The notes below the pieces were generated by a model. That model worked only from the letters and a program-made list of their open reading frames with translations, made no database searches and was not told the DNA's origin. Shown in pieces: positions 6,874 through 14,900 of a stretch of DNA of 25,160 nucleotides (positions are counted from its first letter, which is position 1; every line of letters starts with the position of its first letter). This DNA is from UBA2632 sp964452155 (GTDB taxonomy: Bacteria; Bacteroidota; Bacteroidia; Bacteroidales; Dysgonomonadaceae). The stretch spans positions 1-25,160 of the forward strand of contig CAYVLC010000021.1 of the NCBI GenBank assembly GCA_964452155.1. The letters run 5' to 3'. The position numbers and the translations under genes were made by a program.

Positions 6874-7332
6874 TTACTCTATACTCAACTCACTATATTC
6901 TGGTATGTCTTTCAAAAAACTGTAACTCTGTTTTTCGTAGTCTATTTTGCAACAGAAGTGAGACAATCCGTTAGATACGATAAGGTAATTTACTCTCAAA
7001 ACAATATTGTAGCGCACAATTTGATCAAACACATGCTGGTCTATTGTCACCTCTGGTCTTTTGTACTCTACAATAACCAGTGGTGTGAGGCCATTATTGT
7101 ACACAACTGTATCGCACCTGCGGGTCATGTTGTTTAGTTTTATAATTGCTTCGTTCTCCATAAGAGAAAGAGGATATCCTTTATGATTGATTAGATAATG
7201 AAGGAAACTTTGCCTCACCCATTCTTCGGGAGTGAGCAAAAGGTACTTCTTTCTGATTAGATCAAAAATAAAAACTTCTTCTGCAATTTTCTTTAATTTT
7301 GGTTGGAATATAGGCAAGTTTAATTGCAACAT
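6874..7332 (-). CDS. Stand-alone HsdR N-terminal domain nuclease-like protein
   Basis: The preferred start at 7332 gives MLQLNLPIF and 152 residues; an upstream ATG at 7359 would add nine residues. The protein matches the HSDR_N type of domain found at the N-terminus of type I restriction endonuclease R subunits, here as a whole protein. The PD-(D/E)xK-type active site is visible as RCDTVV (Asp74) and VEYK (Glu89, Lys91), and TPEEWVRQ near residue 35 is also typical. Such short proteins are widespread in Bacteroidales, where I recall them beside the DNA polymerase III delta gene, as here. There is no methylase or specificity gene nearby, so it is not a normal restriction system. Its substrate and role are not known. 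It diverges from the AMP nucleosidase gene. Confidence 0.85.
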   Translation of the reverse strand: MLQLNLPIFQPKLKKIAEEVFIFDLIRKKYLLLTPEEWVRQSFLHYLINHKGYPLSLMENEAIIKLNNMTRRCDTVVYNNGLTPLVIVEYKRPEVTIDQHVFDQIVRYNIVLRVNYLIVSNGLSHFCCKIDYEKQSYSFLKDIPEYSELSIE

Positions 7333-7336
7333 ATTG

Positions 7337-7344
7337 TATCTTTG
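7337..7344 (+). promoter_or_regulatory. -7 promoter element of the AMP nucleosidase gene
   Basis: TATCTTTG lies 50 bp before the ATG at 7395 and matches TAnnTTTG. The predicted start site is near 7351. It overlaps the 5' leader of the divergent HsdR-N gene. Confidence 0.6.
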
Positions 7345-7378
7345 TTTTAATAACAGCATTGTGTGATGCTATTTAAGA

Positions 7379-7409
7379 CAAAAATAAAGTAAATATGAGA
7401 ACCAAACAA
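7379..7409 (-). promoter_or_regulatory. Promoter of the HsdR-N gene
   Basis: On the minus strand TATTTTTG (7386-7379) matches TAnnTTTG, with TTG (7409-7407) 20 bp upstream. The predicted start is near 7372, so its leader would be antisense to that of the rightward transcript. The -33 part lies inside the first codons of the AMP nucleosidase gene. Confidence 0.45.
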
Positions 7410-8171
7410 GAGATAGTAGAGAATTGGTTGCCTCGGTACACTAAAAGAAAACTAGAAGATTTTACCCAACATATACTTTTGACAAATTTTCAGAAGTATG
7501 TTGAGATATTTGCAGCGCATTTTGGAGTACCTATTTTGGGATTAGATGGCAATATGCCCAATGCCGCAGCAGAAGGTATTACAATCATAAATTTTGGAAT
7601 GGGTAGCGCCAATGCGGCTACTATTATGGACTTGCTAAGTGCTGTGAAACCCGATGCTGTTCTTTTTTTAGGAAAATGTGGTGGATTGAAACCAGACAAT
7701 AAACTAGGAGACTATATACTCCCTATTGCTGCCATTAGAGGCGAAGGAACTTCTAATGACTACCTGCCTCCCGAGGTGCCATCTTTGCCCGCATTTAGCC
7801 TCCTGCGTGCTGTATCGTCAAATATAAGAGACTTTGGCAGAGACTATTGGACTGGAACTGTATATACAACCAACAGACGTGTATGGGAATATGACGACGT
7901 CTTCAAAAACTACCTCCGCACCATACGCACTATGGCTGTAGATATGGAGACAGCTACTTTGCTTACTTGTGGTTTTGCCAATAGAATACCCACCGGGGCA
8001 TTGTTGCTGATAACAGACCAACCTATGATTTCGTCTGGTGTGAAAACCGACAAGAGCGACCAAGAGGTAACAGATTCTTTTGTGAATGAGCATGTAAAGA
8101 TAGGAATCAAATCACTATCGACCCTTATAAATAGAGGCTCAACGGTAAAACATTTACGTTTCGATTGGTAA
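7395..8171 (+). CDS. amn: AMP nucleosidase, short Bacteroidota type
   Basis: The 258-residue protein belongs to the PNP/UDP phosphorylase superfamily and most closely resembles the Bacteroidota AMP nucleosidases, which hydrolyse AMP to adenine and ribose 5-phosphate. Visible motifs are the phosphate-site strand INFGMGSANAA (65-75), FLGKCGG (91-97), the substrate-binding VDMETATLL (182-190) and the catalytic-region TDQP (Asp208). It lacks the extra N-terminal domain of the longer proteobacterial Amn, which is normal for this group. holA follows 46 bp downstream on the same strand, so the two may be co-transcribed. The enzyme is cytosolic and acts in purine salvage and adenylate balance. Confidence 0.92.
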   Translation: MRTKQEIVENWLPRYTKRKLEDFTQHILLTNFQKYVEIFAAHFGVPILGLDGNMPNAAAEGITIINFGMGSANAATIMDLLSAVKPDAVLFLGKCGGLKPDNKLGDYILPIAAIRGEGTSNDYLPPEVPSLPAFSLLRAVSSNIRDFGRDYWTGTVYTTNRRVWEYDDVFKNYLRTIRTMAVDMETATLLTCGFANRIPTGALLLITDQPMISSGVKTDKSDQEVTDSFVNEHVKIGIKSLSTLINRGSTVKHLRFDW

Positions 8172-8217
8172 CTTTTTTAAAAAAGATATATTTCTCTAAT
8201 AGTTTAATCTTATTTTT

Positions 8218-9237
8218 ATGGCAAAGTTTTCTTCATATAGTTTGATGCGTAGCGATATACTCAAAAAATCGTACAAACCCATTTATCTATTCATGGGCGA
8301 AGAATCTTTTTTTATTGACGACTTAACAAATTTGATGGAACAAATGATTTTGTCTGAAGATGAGCGAGATTTCAATCAAAGTGTTTTTTATGGTGTAGAT
8401 TCAGATGTACGCACTATTATATCTACTTGCAAACGATATCCAATGATGTCTGATTACCAAGTTGTAATTGTAAAAGAAGCTCAGAAGCTCGACAACATAG
8501 AAATGTTGGAATTATATGCTAAGAAACCATTGAATAGTACAATCTTGATTATCAATTACAAGCACGGCACCATCGACGGCCGCAAAGCTGTGGTAAAAGC
8601 AATTGATAAAGTAGGTGTTATATTTGAATCTAAAAGACTTTACGACAATAAAATTCCTGCTTTTATTACATCATACTACAGCGATAGAGGTTTCCAAATA
8701 GATGCCAAAGCCACTCAAATGCTAGTTGACCATGTAGGCAACGATTTGAGCAAGCTAGTAAAAGAGTTAGAGAAGCTACAAGTGGTGCTATCTGGCAAAC
8801 AACCAAGAATAACTGCAGATATAGTAGAGACAAATATTGGGATTAGCAAAGATTACAACAATTTTGAGCTAATAAAAGCTATAGCTAATAAAGACAGAGT
8901 AAAAGCTTATAGAATTGTTGACTATTTTGATAAAGATCAAAAAAACAACCCACTGGTTTTGACTTTATACTCCTTTATATACTATTTCAATAATCTAGTA
9001 GAATGCTTCTGGCTACCAAGAAAAACTGTAGAAAATGTGATGAAAGCACTCAATTTCAGAAACACCTTTATGACGCAAGATTATATGGCCGGACTTCGCA
9101 ACTACAATGTGAATGAGGTGATGGAGATAATATCGCATCTGCGTGTTTTTGACGCTAAGTCTAAAGGTATTGACAACCCACCTTACACAACCAATGGAGA
9201 TTTATTAAAAGAATTGGTAGCAAAAATAATGCATTGA
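8218..9237 (+). CDS. holA: DNA polymerase III subunit delta
   Basis: The 339-residue protein matches the delta subunit of the clamp loader. This subunit opens the beta sliding clamp and works with the tau/gamma and delta-prime subunits. The N-terminal segment KPIYLFMGEESFFIDDL (about 20-36) is the family hallmark, corresponding to the degenerate P-loop region. It is followed by the clamp-contact region (SDYQVVIVKEAQKLD) and a helical C-terminal collar domain ending in NGDLLKELVAKIMH. Length is normal. It is the second gene after the AMP nucleosidase, and its stop lies 53 bp from the convergent glutathione peroxidase gene, with no clear terminator in between. Confidence 0.93.
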   Translation: MAKFSSYSLMRSDILKKSYKPIYLFMGEESFFIDDLTNLMEQMILSEDERDFNQSVFYGVDSDVRTIISTCKRYPMMSDYQVVIVKEAQKLDNIEMLELYAKKPLNSTILIINYKHGTIDGRKAVVKAIDKVGVIFESKRLYDNKIPAFITSYYSDRGFQIDAKATQMLVDHVGNDLSKLVKELEKLQVVLSGKQPRITADIVETNIGISKDYNNFELIKAIANKDRVKAYRIVDYFDKDQKNNPLVLTLYSFIYYFNNLVECFWLPRKTVENVMKALNFRNTFMTQDYMAGLRNYNVNEVMEIISHLRVFDAKSKGIDNPPYTTNGDLLKELVAKIMH

Positions 9238-9290
9238 AAGATTTCTCTCGCAATGCATTAAGCTTATCCTATTTTCAATTAAGTTGTATT

Positions 9291-9836
9291 CTAATTAGAT
9301 TTTATCCAATTTATTATTTTATCACTCATAGGGCTCTCCTTGGGTGCTACAAAATCAACTAGCATACCATCTTCATCAATCATATATTTCTGAAAATTCC
9401 AAGAAACCTCTGAGTCTTTCACTCCATTATCTGATTTTTTGGTAAGCCATGCATATATTGGTGACTGATTCTTTCCTTTGGTACTCACTTTGTCCATCAT
9501 CTGAAACGTTACACCATAGTTTTTAGTACAGAAGGCTTTTATCTCTTCTATTGTGCCAGGCTCTTGATTCATAAAATCGTTGGCCGGAAATCCTACTATA
9601 GTAAAACCAGAATCTTTGTATTTTTCGTATAGCTCTTGCAGCTGTTCGTATTGTGGTGTTAACCCACATTTAGATGCTGTGTTTACAACTAATACCTTCT
9701 TTCCTTTCAAAGACGACATATCAAACATTTCGCCATTTATATCTTTTACTTTAAACTGGTGTATTGAGTTAGTTTGAGCTTGTATCATAAGTAAAGAAAT
9801 TGCTAAGAAACTGATTATAAAAAAATATCTTTTCAT
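9291..9836 (-). CDS. Secreted glutathione peroxidase-like thiol peroxidase
   Basis: The 181-residue protein has a signal peptide (cleavage likely after IQA, residue 20), so it acts in the periplasm or outside. It has the GPx/thioredoxin fold: VNTASKCGLTPQY with peroxidatic Cys57, the loop GFPANDFMNQEPG (82-94), Cys103 in AFC and the WNF motif (Trp146, Asn147). The classical tetrad is Cys/Sec, Gln, Trp, Asn, but the Gln position in the FPxNQF loop is Asp87 here, and the loop Cys seen in FPCNQF proteins is Ala85. Bacteroidota relatives often carry Asn at that Gln position. It probably reduces hydroperoxides using thioredoxin-type partners rather than glutathione. It is a single-gene unit. No good TAnnTTTG was found upstream. 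Confidence 0.92.
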   Translation of the reverse strand: MKRYFFIISFLAISLLMIQAQTNSIHQFKVKDINGEMFDMSSLKGKKVLVVNTASKCGLTPQYEQLQELYEKYKDSGFTIVGFPANDFMNQEPGTIEEIKAFCTKNYGVTFQMMDKVSTKGKNQSPIYAWLTKKSDNGVKDSEVSWNFQKYMIDEDGMLVDFVAPKESPMSDKIINWIKSN

Positions 9837-10073
9837 TGGTAATTGGTTTATTTAATTCATATATATATATATTCTCTATACAATACTTCGTAGAGATCCC
9901 GAAGAGCGACTACTTTTTTGCAGGCACCAACCTGTAAACATAATTGGAAGTAATTGTGTTCAATTTTTTTGAAATAAAATTTATTAGAGTGAATATCATA
10001 TCAAGCAAAGATGATGTAATCTATTACTCATGAGTTACTTAGCACATCTGAAACACCCTCAGATTTCGATAAA

Positions 10074-10686
10074 TACATTTGTGCATACATCTGTACAGAA
10101 ATAATTTGATGTAGCAGAGTTAATCGTAGAAAAACAAGAAAAGTTGCACTTGCTAATACAATTGTGATTTAAAAATAGGCTCAGAATGGGTGATTATATA
10201 AATAAAACAATAGTTAACAACACACTTTATGATACATTTGTAGCTGTATGTGAACTCATACAAATGTAATAAACAAATACATCAATACAAATGTATTATA
10301 AAACTTACATTAATATATTGGCTACATTTGTTTGTTTGTATGATTAACAATTAATCCTACTACCACTAAACGATTATAATACTTGAAAAATGAGCATTTT
10401 GCACCATTTATATAAACCGATACAGCAGTGTTGGATGCATTGAGATGTATCTGCACGAACAGTAATGTTAATATTGTTTTTCTAGTTTGAATAAAATACT
10501 CTATATCAGTTTTTAAATCATTTTATATAAAGCTCTATTATAGCCAAAAAACTTATGCTATGCGGGGTGCTACATTTGTTTAGATACAATTGTATATTAC
10601 CGATTTACTTTTCTGTGTAACATTTGTTTTTAGTGATGATTTTCATTTGTGAATTATCTTTTGTACATTTGTGTTCTACATTTGTA
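10074..10686. promoter_or_regulatory. Cluster of TACATTTGT / ACAAATGTA sites upstream of the XRE gene
   Basis: The 886-bp region 9837-10722 has no supportable gene. Exact copies of TACATTTGT, or its reverse complement, start at 10074, 10233, 10260, 10287, 10323, 10571, 10664 and 10677. Near copies include TACATCTGTA (10086), TACAATTGTA (10585), AACATTTGTT (10619) and TTCATTTGTG (10642). They fall into three groups: 10074-10097, 10233-10332 and 10571-10686. The core ACAnnTGT is an imperfect dyad of the kind bound by small XRE/Cro-type repressors. Because TACATTTG also fits TAnnTTTG, some sites may be promoters or overlap them. The stretch 9837-10073 shows only AT-rich sequence. Confidence 0.6.
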
Positions 10687-10722
10687 TGTATTTATAGTTT
10701 TGTATTTTAAACATTTCCACTT

Positions 10723-11172
10723 ATGAAAGATAGAATCAAAGAAATAATGGACAATGAGAACCTAACACCAGCAAAGTTTGCCGATCAGCTTCAAATAAAT
10801 AGAGCTGTAGTTTCTCATATACTCAATGGTCGAAACAATCCGAGCTTAGATGTTGTAACTAAAATACTATCAGAAATGAATTACATAAACTCTGATTGGT
10901 TGTTGAGTGGTACAGGCCCAATGTACAAAGATGGATATGCAGCTCCTGAGGGAGAAAATGAACGAAGTTTATTCGATACAGCGGCTACAAATGTAAGGGA
11001 TAGTGAGGCTCAGGCCGAATATGGCAAGGAAAATGTGTCTAAAAACCCTCCTAAAACCGATAAACCAACTGATAATAAAGAAGTTTCATATACTCCATGC
11101 AATACCAGGAAGGTGAGACAAATAATTATATATTATACCGATAACACATTTGAAACTTTTACGCCCCATTGA
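10723..11172 (+). CDS. XRE-family helix-turn-helix regulator
   Basis: The 149-residue protein has a clear XRE/Cro-type DNA-binding domain at residues about 1-65: MKDRIKEIMDNENLTPAKFA, then INRAVVSHILNGRNNPS as the recognition region and DWLLSGTGPMY closing the domain. A poorly structured polar stretch follows (about 70-120). The C-terminal peptide RKVRQIIIYYTDNTFETF (129-146) looks like two strands, and I recall a similar tail on related Bacteroidales proteins. It has no peptidase or ligand-binding domain. The unusual cluster of ACATTTGT sites upstream suggests autoregulation. The pyrKD genes start 73 bp downstream and have their own -7 element, so a link to pyrimidine synthesis is possible but unproven. 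Confidence 0.88.
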   Translation: MKDRIKEIMDNENLTPAKFADQLQINRAVVSHILNGRNNPSLDVVTKILSEMNYINSDWLLSGTGPMYKDGYAAPEGENERSLFDTAATNVRDSEAQAEYGKENVSKNPPKTDKPTDNKEVSYTPCNTRKVRQIIIYYTDNTFETFTPH

Positions 11173-11183
11173 TTTTCTTTTTG

Positions 11184-11191
11184 TAACTTTG
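11184..11191 (+). promoter_or_regulatory. -7 promoter element for pyrK-pyrD
   Basis: TAACTTTG matches TAnnTTTG and lies just after the XRE stop codon, 54 bp before the pyrK ATG. The predicted start site is near 11198. No clear -33 TTTG is at the usual distance. Confidence 0.55.
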
Positions 11192-11245
11192 CAATTCATA
11201 TTTTTATGCAAACAGACATTAGTAAAACTACAATAATACTTACGG

Positions 11246-12028
11246 ATGAAACAACAATTAGATTTTATAATAACTTCGAATGAAGCCTTAAATGAACAGA
11301 CTTTTTTGTTGAAAGTGTCGCCCATGAATGGCGAACCTCTACTAAAGCTTTATCCGGGTCAGTTTGTTCAGGTTTTGATTCACGATTCATCTGCAATTTT
11401 TTTGCGTCGCCCCATATCTATCAATTATGTAGATAAGGAAGCAAACGAGATGTGGCTACTAGTTCAGAGTGTGGGTAAAGGCACTAAGAGAATAACAGAA
11501 ATGATGGTGGGCCAAGAATTGAACCTACTATTTCCATTAGGTAACACCTTCTCTCTACCTACCAATATTCATACAAATACACTACTCATTGGCGGCGGTG
11601 TGGGTACAGCGCCTTTGCTTTTCTTGGGGAAACGAATCAAAGAGAAGGGTCTTCACCCTGAGTTTCTACTTGGTGGACGATCGGCGCATGATATTACACA
11701 ACTAGAAGACTTTGAGAAACTGGGCCATCTGCACATTACTACTGAAGATGGAAGCTTGGGCCAGAAAGGTTTTGTTACCCATCATACTGTTTTGAAAGAG
11801 AAGCAATTTGATAAAATATATACTTGTGGTCCTAAACCCATGATGGTGGCCATTGCAAGATATGCAACAGAAAACAACATCGATTGCGAAGCATCGTTAG
11901 AAAATCACATGCCATGTGGCTTTGGAGCATGTTTGTGTTGTGTTGAAAAAACAAAAGAGCGCGGCAATATTTGTGTTTGCACCGAAGGTCCGGTTTTTAA
12001 TATTAATGAACTACAATGGATAGATTAA
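11246..12028 (+). CDS. pyrK: Dihydroorotate dehydrogenase electron transfer subunit
   Basis: The 260-residue protein is the FAD and [2Fe-2S] subunit of class 1B dihydroorotate dehydrogenase. It passes electrons from dihydroorotate oxidation in PyrD to NAD+. The FAD-binding motif is FLRRPISI (52-59), the nucleotide-binding region is LLIGGGVGTAPLLFL (113-127), and IYTCGPKPMM (191-200) is the usual NAD-domain motif. The iron-sulfur ligands are in the CGFGACLCC cluster (Cys224, Cys229, Cys232) plus a later Cys245. Its end overlaps the start of pyrD by 13 bp, which indicates translational coupling and fits the obligate PyrD-PyrK complex. Confidence 0.95.
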   Translation: MKQQLDFIITSNEALNEQTFLLKVSPMNGEPLLKLYPGQFVQVLIHDSSAIFLRRPISINYVDKEANEMWLLVQSVGKGTKRITEMMVGQELNLLFPLGNTFSLPTNIHTNTLLIGGGVGTAPLLFLGKRIKEKGLHPEFLLGGRSAHDITQLEDFEKLGHLHITTEDGSLGQKGFVTHHTVLKEKQFDKIYTCGPKPMMVAIARYATENNIDCEASLENHMPCGFGACLCCVEKTKERGNICVCTEGPVFNINELQWID

Positions 12029-12927
12029 AAGTAAATATAGGAAACCTGGAATTGAAAAATCCAGTGATGACTGCCTCTGGCACTTTTGGGTATGGCACAG
12101 AATATGCCGACTTTATCGATTTGAGCCGTTTAGGAGGTATTCTTGTGAAGGGCACTACATTGGAGCCAAGACAAGGTAATGATTACCCACGCATGGCCGA
12201 AACACCCTCAGGCATGCTCAATTCGGTTGGATTGCAGAACAAAGGTGTACATTATTTTGTATCCGATATTTATCCTACAATAAAAGAGTACGACACACAT
12301 ATTATTGTAAACGTTTCGGGTTCTACTTTAGAAGACTATATAGAATGTACAGAAGCACTGGCAGGTTTAGACAAAATTCCAGCAATAGAGCTCAATGTTT
12401 CGTGTCCAAACGTAAAAGAAGGTGGCATGGCCTTTGGCACATCGTGTGTATCGGCCGCTCAAGTAGTAAGAGCAGTGCGAAAAGTATATGATAAAACTCT
12501 GATAGTAAAATTATCACCCAATGTGACCGATATTGCAGAAATAGCTGTAGCCGTAGAGGCTGAGGGTGCAGATAGTGTGTCGCTTGTAAATACTTTTTTA
12601 GGAATGGCCATAGATGCTGAGAAACGCAAACCAAAACTATCTACCATTACAGGGGGCCTTTCGGGGCCATGCATCAAACCCATAGCATTACGCATGGTGT
12701 GGCAGGTATATAATGCAGTAAAAATTCCCATTATTGGAATGGGAGGTATAAGCAATTGGCAAGATGCCATTGAGTTTATTCTTGCCGGATCTAGTGCAAT
12801 TCAGATAGGAACATACAACTTTATAAATCCAACTGTGTCTGTAGAGGTGGTTGATGGCATATTGGATTATATGTACAGACACAACATAGACTCCATAACC
12901 GATTTGATCGGAAAATTAGATTATTGA
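12016..12927 (+). CDS. pyrD: Dihydroorotate dehydrogenase, class 1B catalytic subunit
   Basis: The 303-residue FMN TIM-barrel enzyme oxidises dihydroorotate to orotate in de novo pyrimidine synthesis. The FMN-site motif NPVMTASGTFGYG (15-27) and the substrate loop GMLNSVGLQN are present. The catalytic base is Cys130 in NVSCPN, which marks class 1 soluble enzymes rather than the quinone-linked class 2. The C-terminal phosphate-binding segment IIGMGGISNWQDAIEF is intact. The upstream overlapping pyrK places it in class 1B. No terminator hairpin with a T-run is evident before the asnA promoter. Confidence 0.96.
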   Translation: MDRLKVNIGNLELKNPVMTASGTFGYGTEYADFIDLSRLGGILVKGTTLEPRQGNDYPRMAETPSGMLNSVGLQNKGVHYFVSDIYPTIKEYDTHIIVNVSGSTLEDYIECTEALAGLDKIPAIELNVSCPNVKEGGMAFGTSCVSAAQVVRAVRKVYDKTLIVKLSPNVTDIAEIAVAVEAEGADSVSLVNTFLGMAIDAEKRKPKLSTITGGLSGPCIKPIALRMVWQVYNAVKIPIIGMGGISNWQDAIEFILAGSSAIQIGTYNFINPTVSVEVVDGILDYMYRHNIDSITDLIGKLDY

Positions 12928-13019
12928 ATACTATTTGTCAACCTTAAGCAGATTAAACTTATATTTATTCTGTTTTTTAACCCAAATAGTAATCATTAAG
13001 TGTTGTTTTTGTGCAATGC

Positions 13020-13051
13020 TTTGACAAAACGAAAAAAAGATGCTATTTTTG
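13020..13051 (+). promoter_or_regulatory. Bacteroidota promoter for asnA-ung
   Basis: TTTG (13020-13023) and TATTTTTG (13044-13051) are separated by 20 bp. This is a full match to the -33/-7 architecture of Bacteroidota promoters. Predicted start is near 13058, 27 nt before asnA. Confidence 0.8.
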
Positions 13052-13084
13052 TAGCTTAAAGAAAAAAACAATACAATTCTAACT

Positions 13085-14122
13085 ATGTCAAAACTTACTA
13101 TACCCAAAGATTATTATCCAATAATCGATTTGAAACAAACAGAACTTGGTATTAAAAGCATAAAAGACTTTTTTCAATTAAATCTTTCTTCAGAATTACG
13201 CTTGAGAAGAGTAACTGCTCCCCTTTTTGTTGAACAAGGAACGGGTATCAATGACGATCTTACAGGAGTTGAGCGCGCTGTTCAGTTTCCCATAAAAGAT
13301 ATGGACAATACAAGTGCAGAGATAGTTCATTCATTAGCAAAATGGAAAAGGCTAACTTTGGCTGAATACGAAATTGAAAAAGGATATGGCATATATGCCG
13401 ACATGAATGCCATTCGTGCTGATGAAGAGTTGGGCAATATGCACTCACTCTATGTAGATCAGTGGGATTGGGAATTAGTAGTTGACAAATCAGAAAGAAC
13501 GATTAGTTTTCTAAAAGAAATTGTTGTTAGGATTTACGATGCTATGCTGCGTACAGAATATATGGTGTACGAATTGTTTCCTTCTATCAAGCCCATATTG
13601 CCAAAAAAAATTACATTCATACATTCCGAAGAGCTACTACAAAAATATCCTACACTAAGCCCTAAAGAGCGCGAAGATGCTATTTGCAAAGAGTTTGGCG
13701 CGGTGTTTATTATGGGTATAGGAGCAAACTTATCAAATGGTGAACCACACGACTTACGCTCTCCAGACTATGACGATTGGACTACAATAAACGAAGATAA
13801 CCAAGAGGGCCTAAATGGTGATTTGCTTTTGTGGAACAGTGTTCTCGAAAGAAGCATGGAGTTATCATCTATGGGCATTAGGGTAGATAAAGCAGCGTTG
13901 ATAAAACAGCTTGCTATCAAAAACCAGAACGAAAAGCTGGAGCTCTATTTTCACAATAAATTGGTAAATGACGAGCTTCCCTTGTGCATTGGAGGGGGTA
14001 TTGGTCAGTCTCGCTTATGCATGTTCTACTTGCGTAAAGCACACATTGGTGAAATACAATCGAGTATATGGCCCAAAGAAATGCGTGTGAATGCTCGCAA
14101 CAACGGAATTTTCTTGATATAA
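13085..14122 (+). CDS. asnA: Aspartate-ammonia ligase (AsnA type)
   Basis: The 345-residue protein is the ammonia-dependent asparagine synthetase, a class II aminoacyl-tRNA synthetase paralogue that makes asparagine from aspartate, ammonia and ATP. It is unrelated to the glutamine-dependent AsnB. Characteristic stretches include VTAPLFVEQGTGINDDL (about 43-59), QFPIKD, LHSLYVDQWDWE-like sequence around 120-130 (here MHSLYVDQWDWE), WNSVLERSMELSSMGIRV and the C-terminal GGGIGQSRLCMFYL motif 3. Length equals that of typical AsnA (about 330-345). ung follows after 27 bp, so the two form one unit under the promoter at 13020-13051. Confidence 0.96.
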   Translation: MSKLTIPKDYYPIIDLKQTELGIKSIKDFFQLNLSSELRLRRVTAPLFVEQGTGINDDLTGVERAVQFPIKDMDNTSAEIVHSLAKWKRLTLAEYEIEKGYGIYADMNAIRADEELGNMHSLYVDQWDWELVVDKSERTISFLKEIVVRIYDAMLRTEYMVYELFPSIKPILPKKITFIHSEELLQKYPTLSPKEREDAICKEFGAVFIMGIGANLSNGEPHDLRSPDYDDWTTINEDNQEGLNGDLLLWNSVLERSMELSSMGIRVDKAALIKQLAIKNQNEKLELYFHNKLVNDELPLCIGGGIGQSRLCMFYLRKAHIGEIQSSIWPKEMRVNARNNGIFLI

Positions 14123-14149
14123 GCTATAGTTAGTATTCATGCCACAGTT

Positions 14150-14812
14150 ATGAATGTATCTATTGAAAATAGTTGGAAAGATAAATTGCAAGGTGAGTTC
14201 GAAAAATCTTATTTCAAAACACTCTCCAATTTTATTCGTGAAGAGTATAGTACACAGCAAATATTCCCGCCAGCAAAACTAATTTTCAGTGCTTTTGATA
14301 AATGCCCCTTTCATGAGGTGAAAGTTGTAATTATTGGACAAGATCCATACCACAATATTGGACAAGCCAATGGTTTGTGTTTCTCAGTAAACGAGGGAGT
14401 AAAAATACCACCTTCGCTAGTAAATATCTACAAAGAAATAGCTCAAGATTTAGAAAAACCTATACCCAAATCTGGAAATTTGGAGCATTGGAGCCACCAA
14501 GGAGTGTTGCTTCTGAATGCCACTCTTACAGTGAGAGCTCACAATGCTGCATCGCATCAAGGAAAAGGATGGGAACAATTTACCGACGCTGTAATACACA
14601 CATTGTCAAAAGAGTGCAACAATCTAGTATTCTTTCTTTGGGGCAATTACGCACAACAAAAAGGAAAAAGTATTGATGAGAACAAGCACTTAGTGCTCAG
14701 GTCGCCACATCCTTCGCCACTTTCTGCACACAGAGGTTTCTTTGGAAACAAACATTTTAGCACAGCAAACAAATATTTGATCGAGCACAACAAAAAACCA
14801 ATAGAGTGGTAA
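14150..14812 (+). CDS. ung: Uracil-DNA glycosylase, family 1
   Basis: The 220-residue protein removes uracil from DNA as the first step of base excision repair. All hallmark motifs are present: the water-activating loop GQDPYHN with Asp65 and His68, the Pro-rich loop KIPPSLVNIYKE (85-96), the glycine-serine-like segment LNATLTVRA (122-130), and the leucine-intercalation loop HPSPLSAHRGFF (187-198) with His187 and Leu191. Length is typical. It follows asnA by 27 bp and ends before a strong bidirectional terminator facing sufB. Confidence 0.96.
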   Translation: MNVSIENSWKDKLQGEFEKSYFKTLSNFIREEYSTQQIFPPAKLIFSAFDKCPFHEVKVVIIGQDPYHNIGQANGLCFSVNEGVKIPPSLVNIYKEIAQDLEKPIPKSGNLEHWSHQGVLLLNATLTVRAHNAASHQGKGWEQFTDAVIHTLSKECNNLVFFLWGNYAQQKGKSIDENKHLVLRSPHPSPLSAHRGFFGNKHFSTANKYLIEHNKKPIEW

Positions 14813-14900
14813 TATTAAGGACGGGGGCTAGCAGAGATCAGATTCAATAGTTTTCTTGTTTAATAGCAACCCACTGAAACAGCATTAGACACAAACAAAA

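Noticed and set aside
6789..6974. 61-codon plus-strand frame starting in the last unit of the decayed array
   Set aside because: It overlaps the 3' end of the well-supported HsdR-N gene on the other strand and has no family resemblance.
9837..9900. (TA)n-like tract upstream of the glutathione peroxidase gene as a phase-variable repeat
   Set aside because: The tract is only about 14 bp long in a very AT-rich leader, and nothing indicates slippage.
10074..10686. Chromosomal replication origin with DnaA boxes
   Set aside because: The repeated motif is TACATTTGT, not TTATCCACA, and no dnaA or dnaN lies nearby.
12930..12995. Inverted repeat TACTATTTG ... CAAATAGTA after pyrD as a terminator
   Set aside because: The arms are 9 bp but about 45 bp apart, and no T-run follows the second arm, so an intrinsic terminator is not supported.
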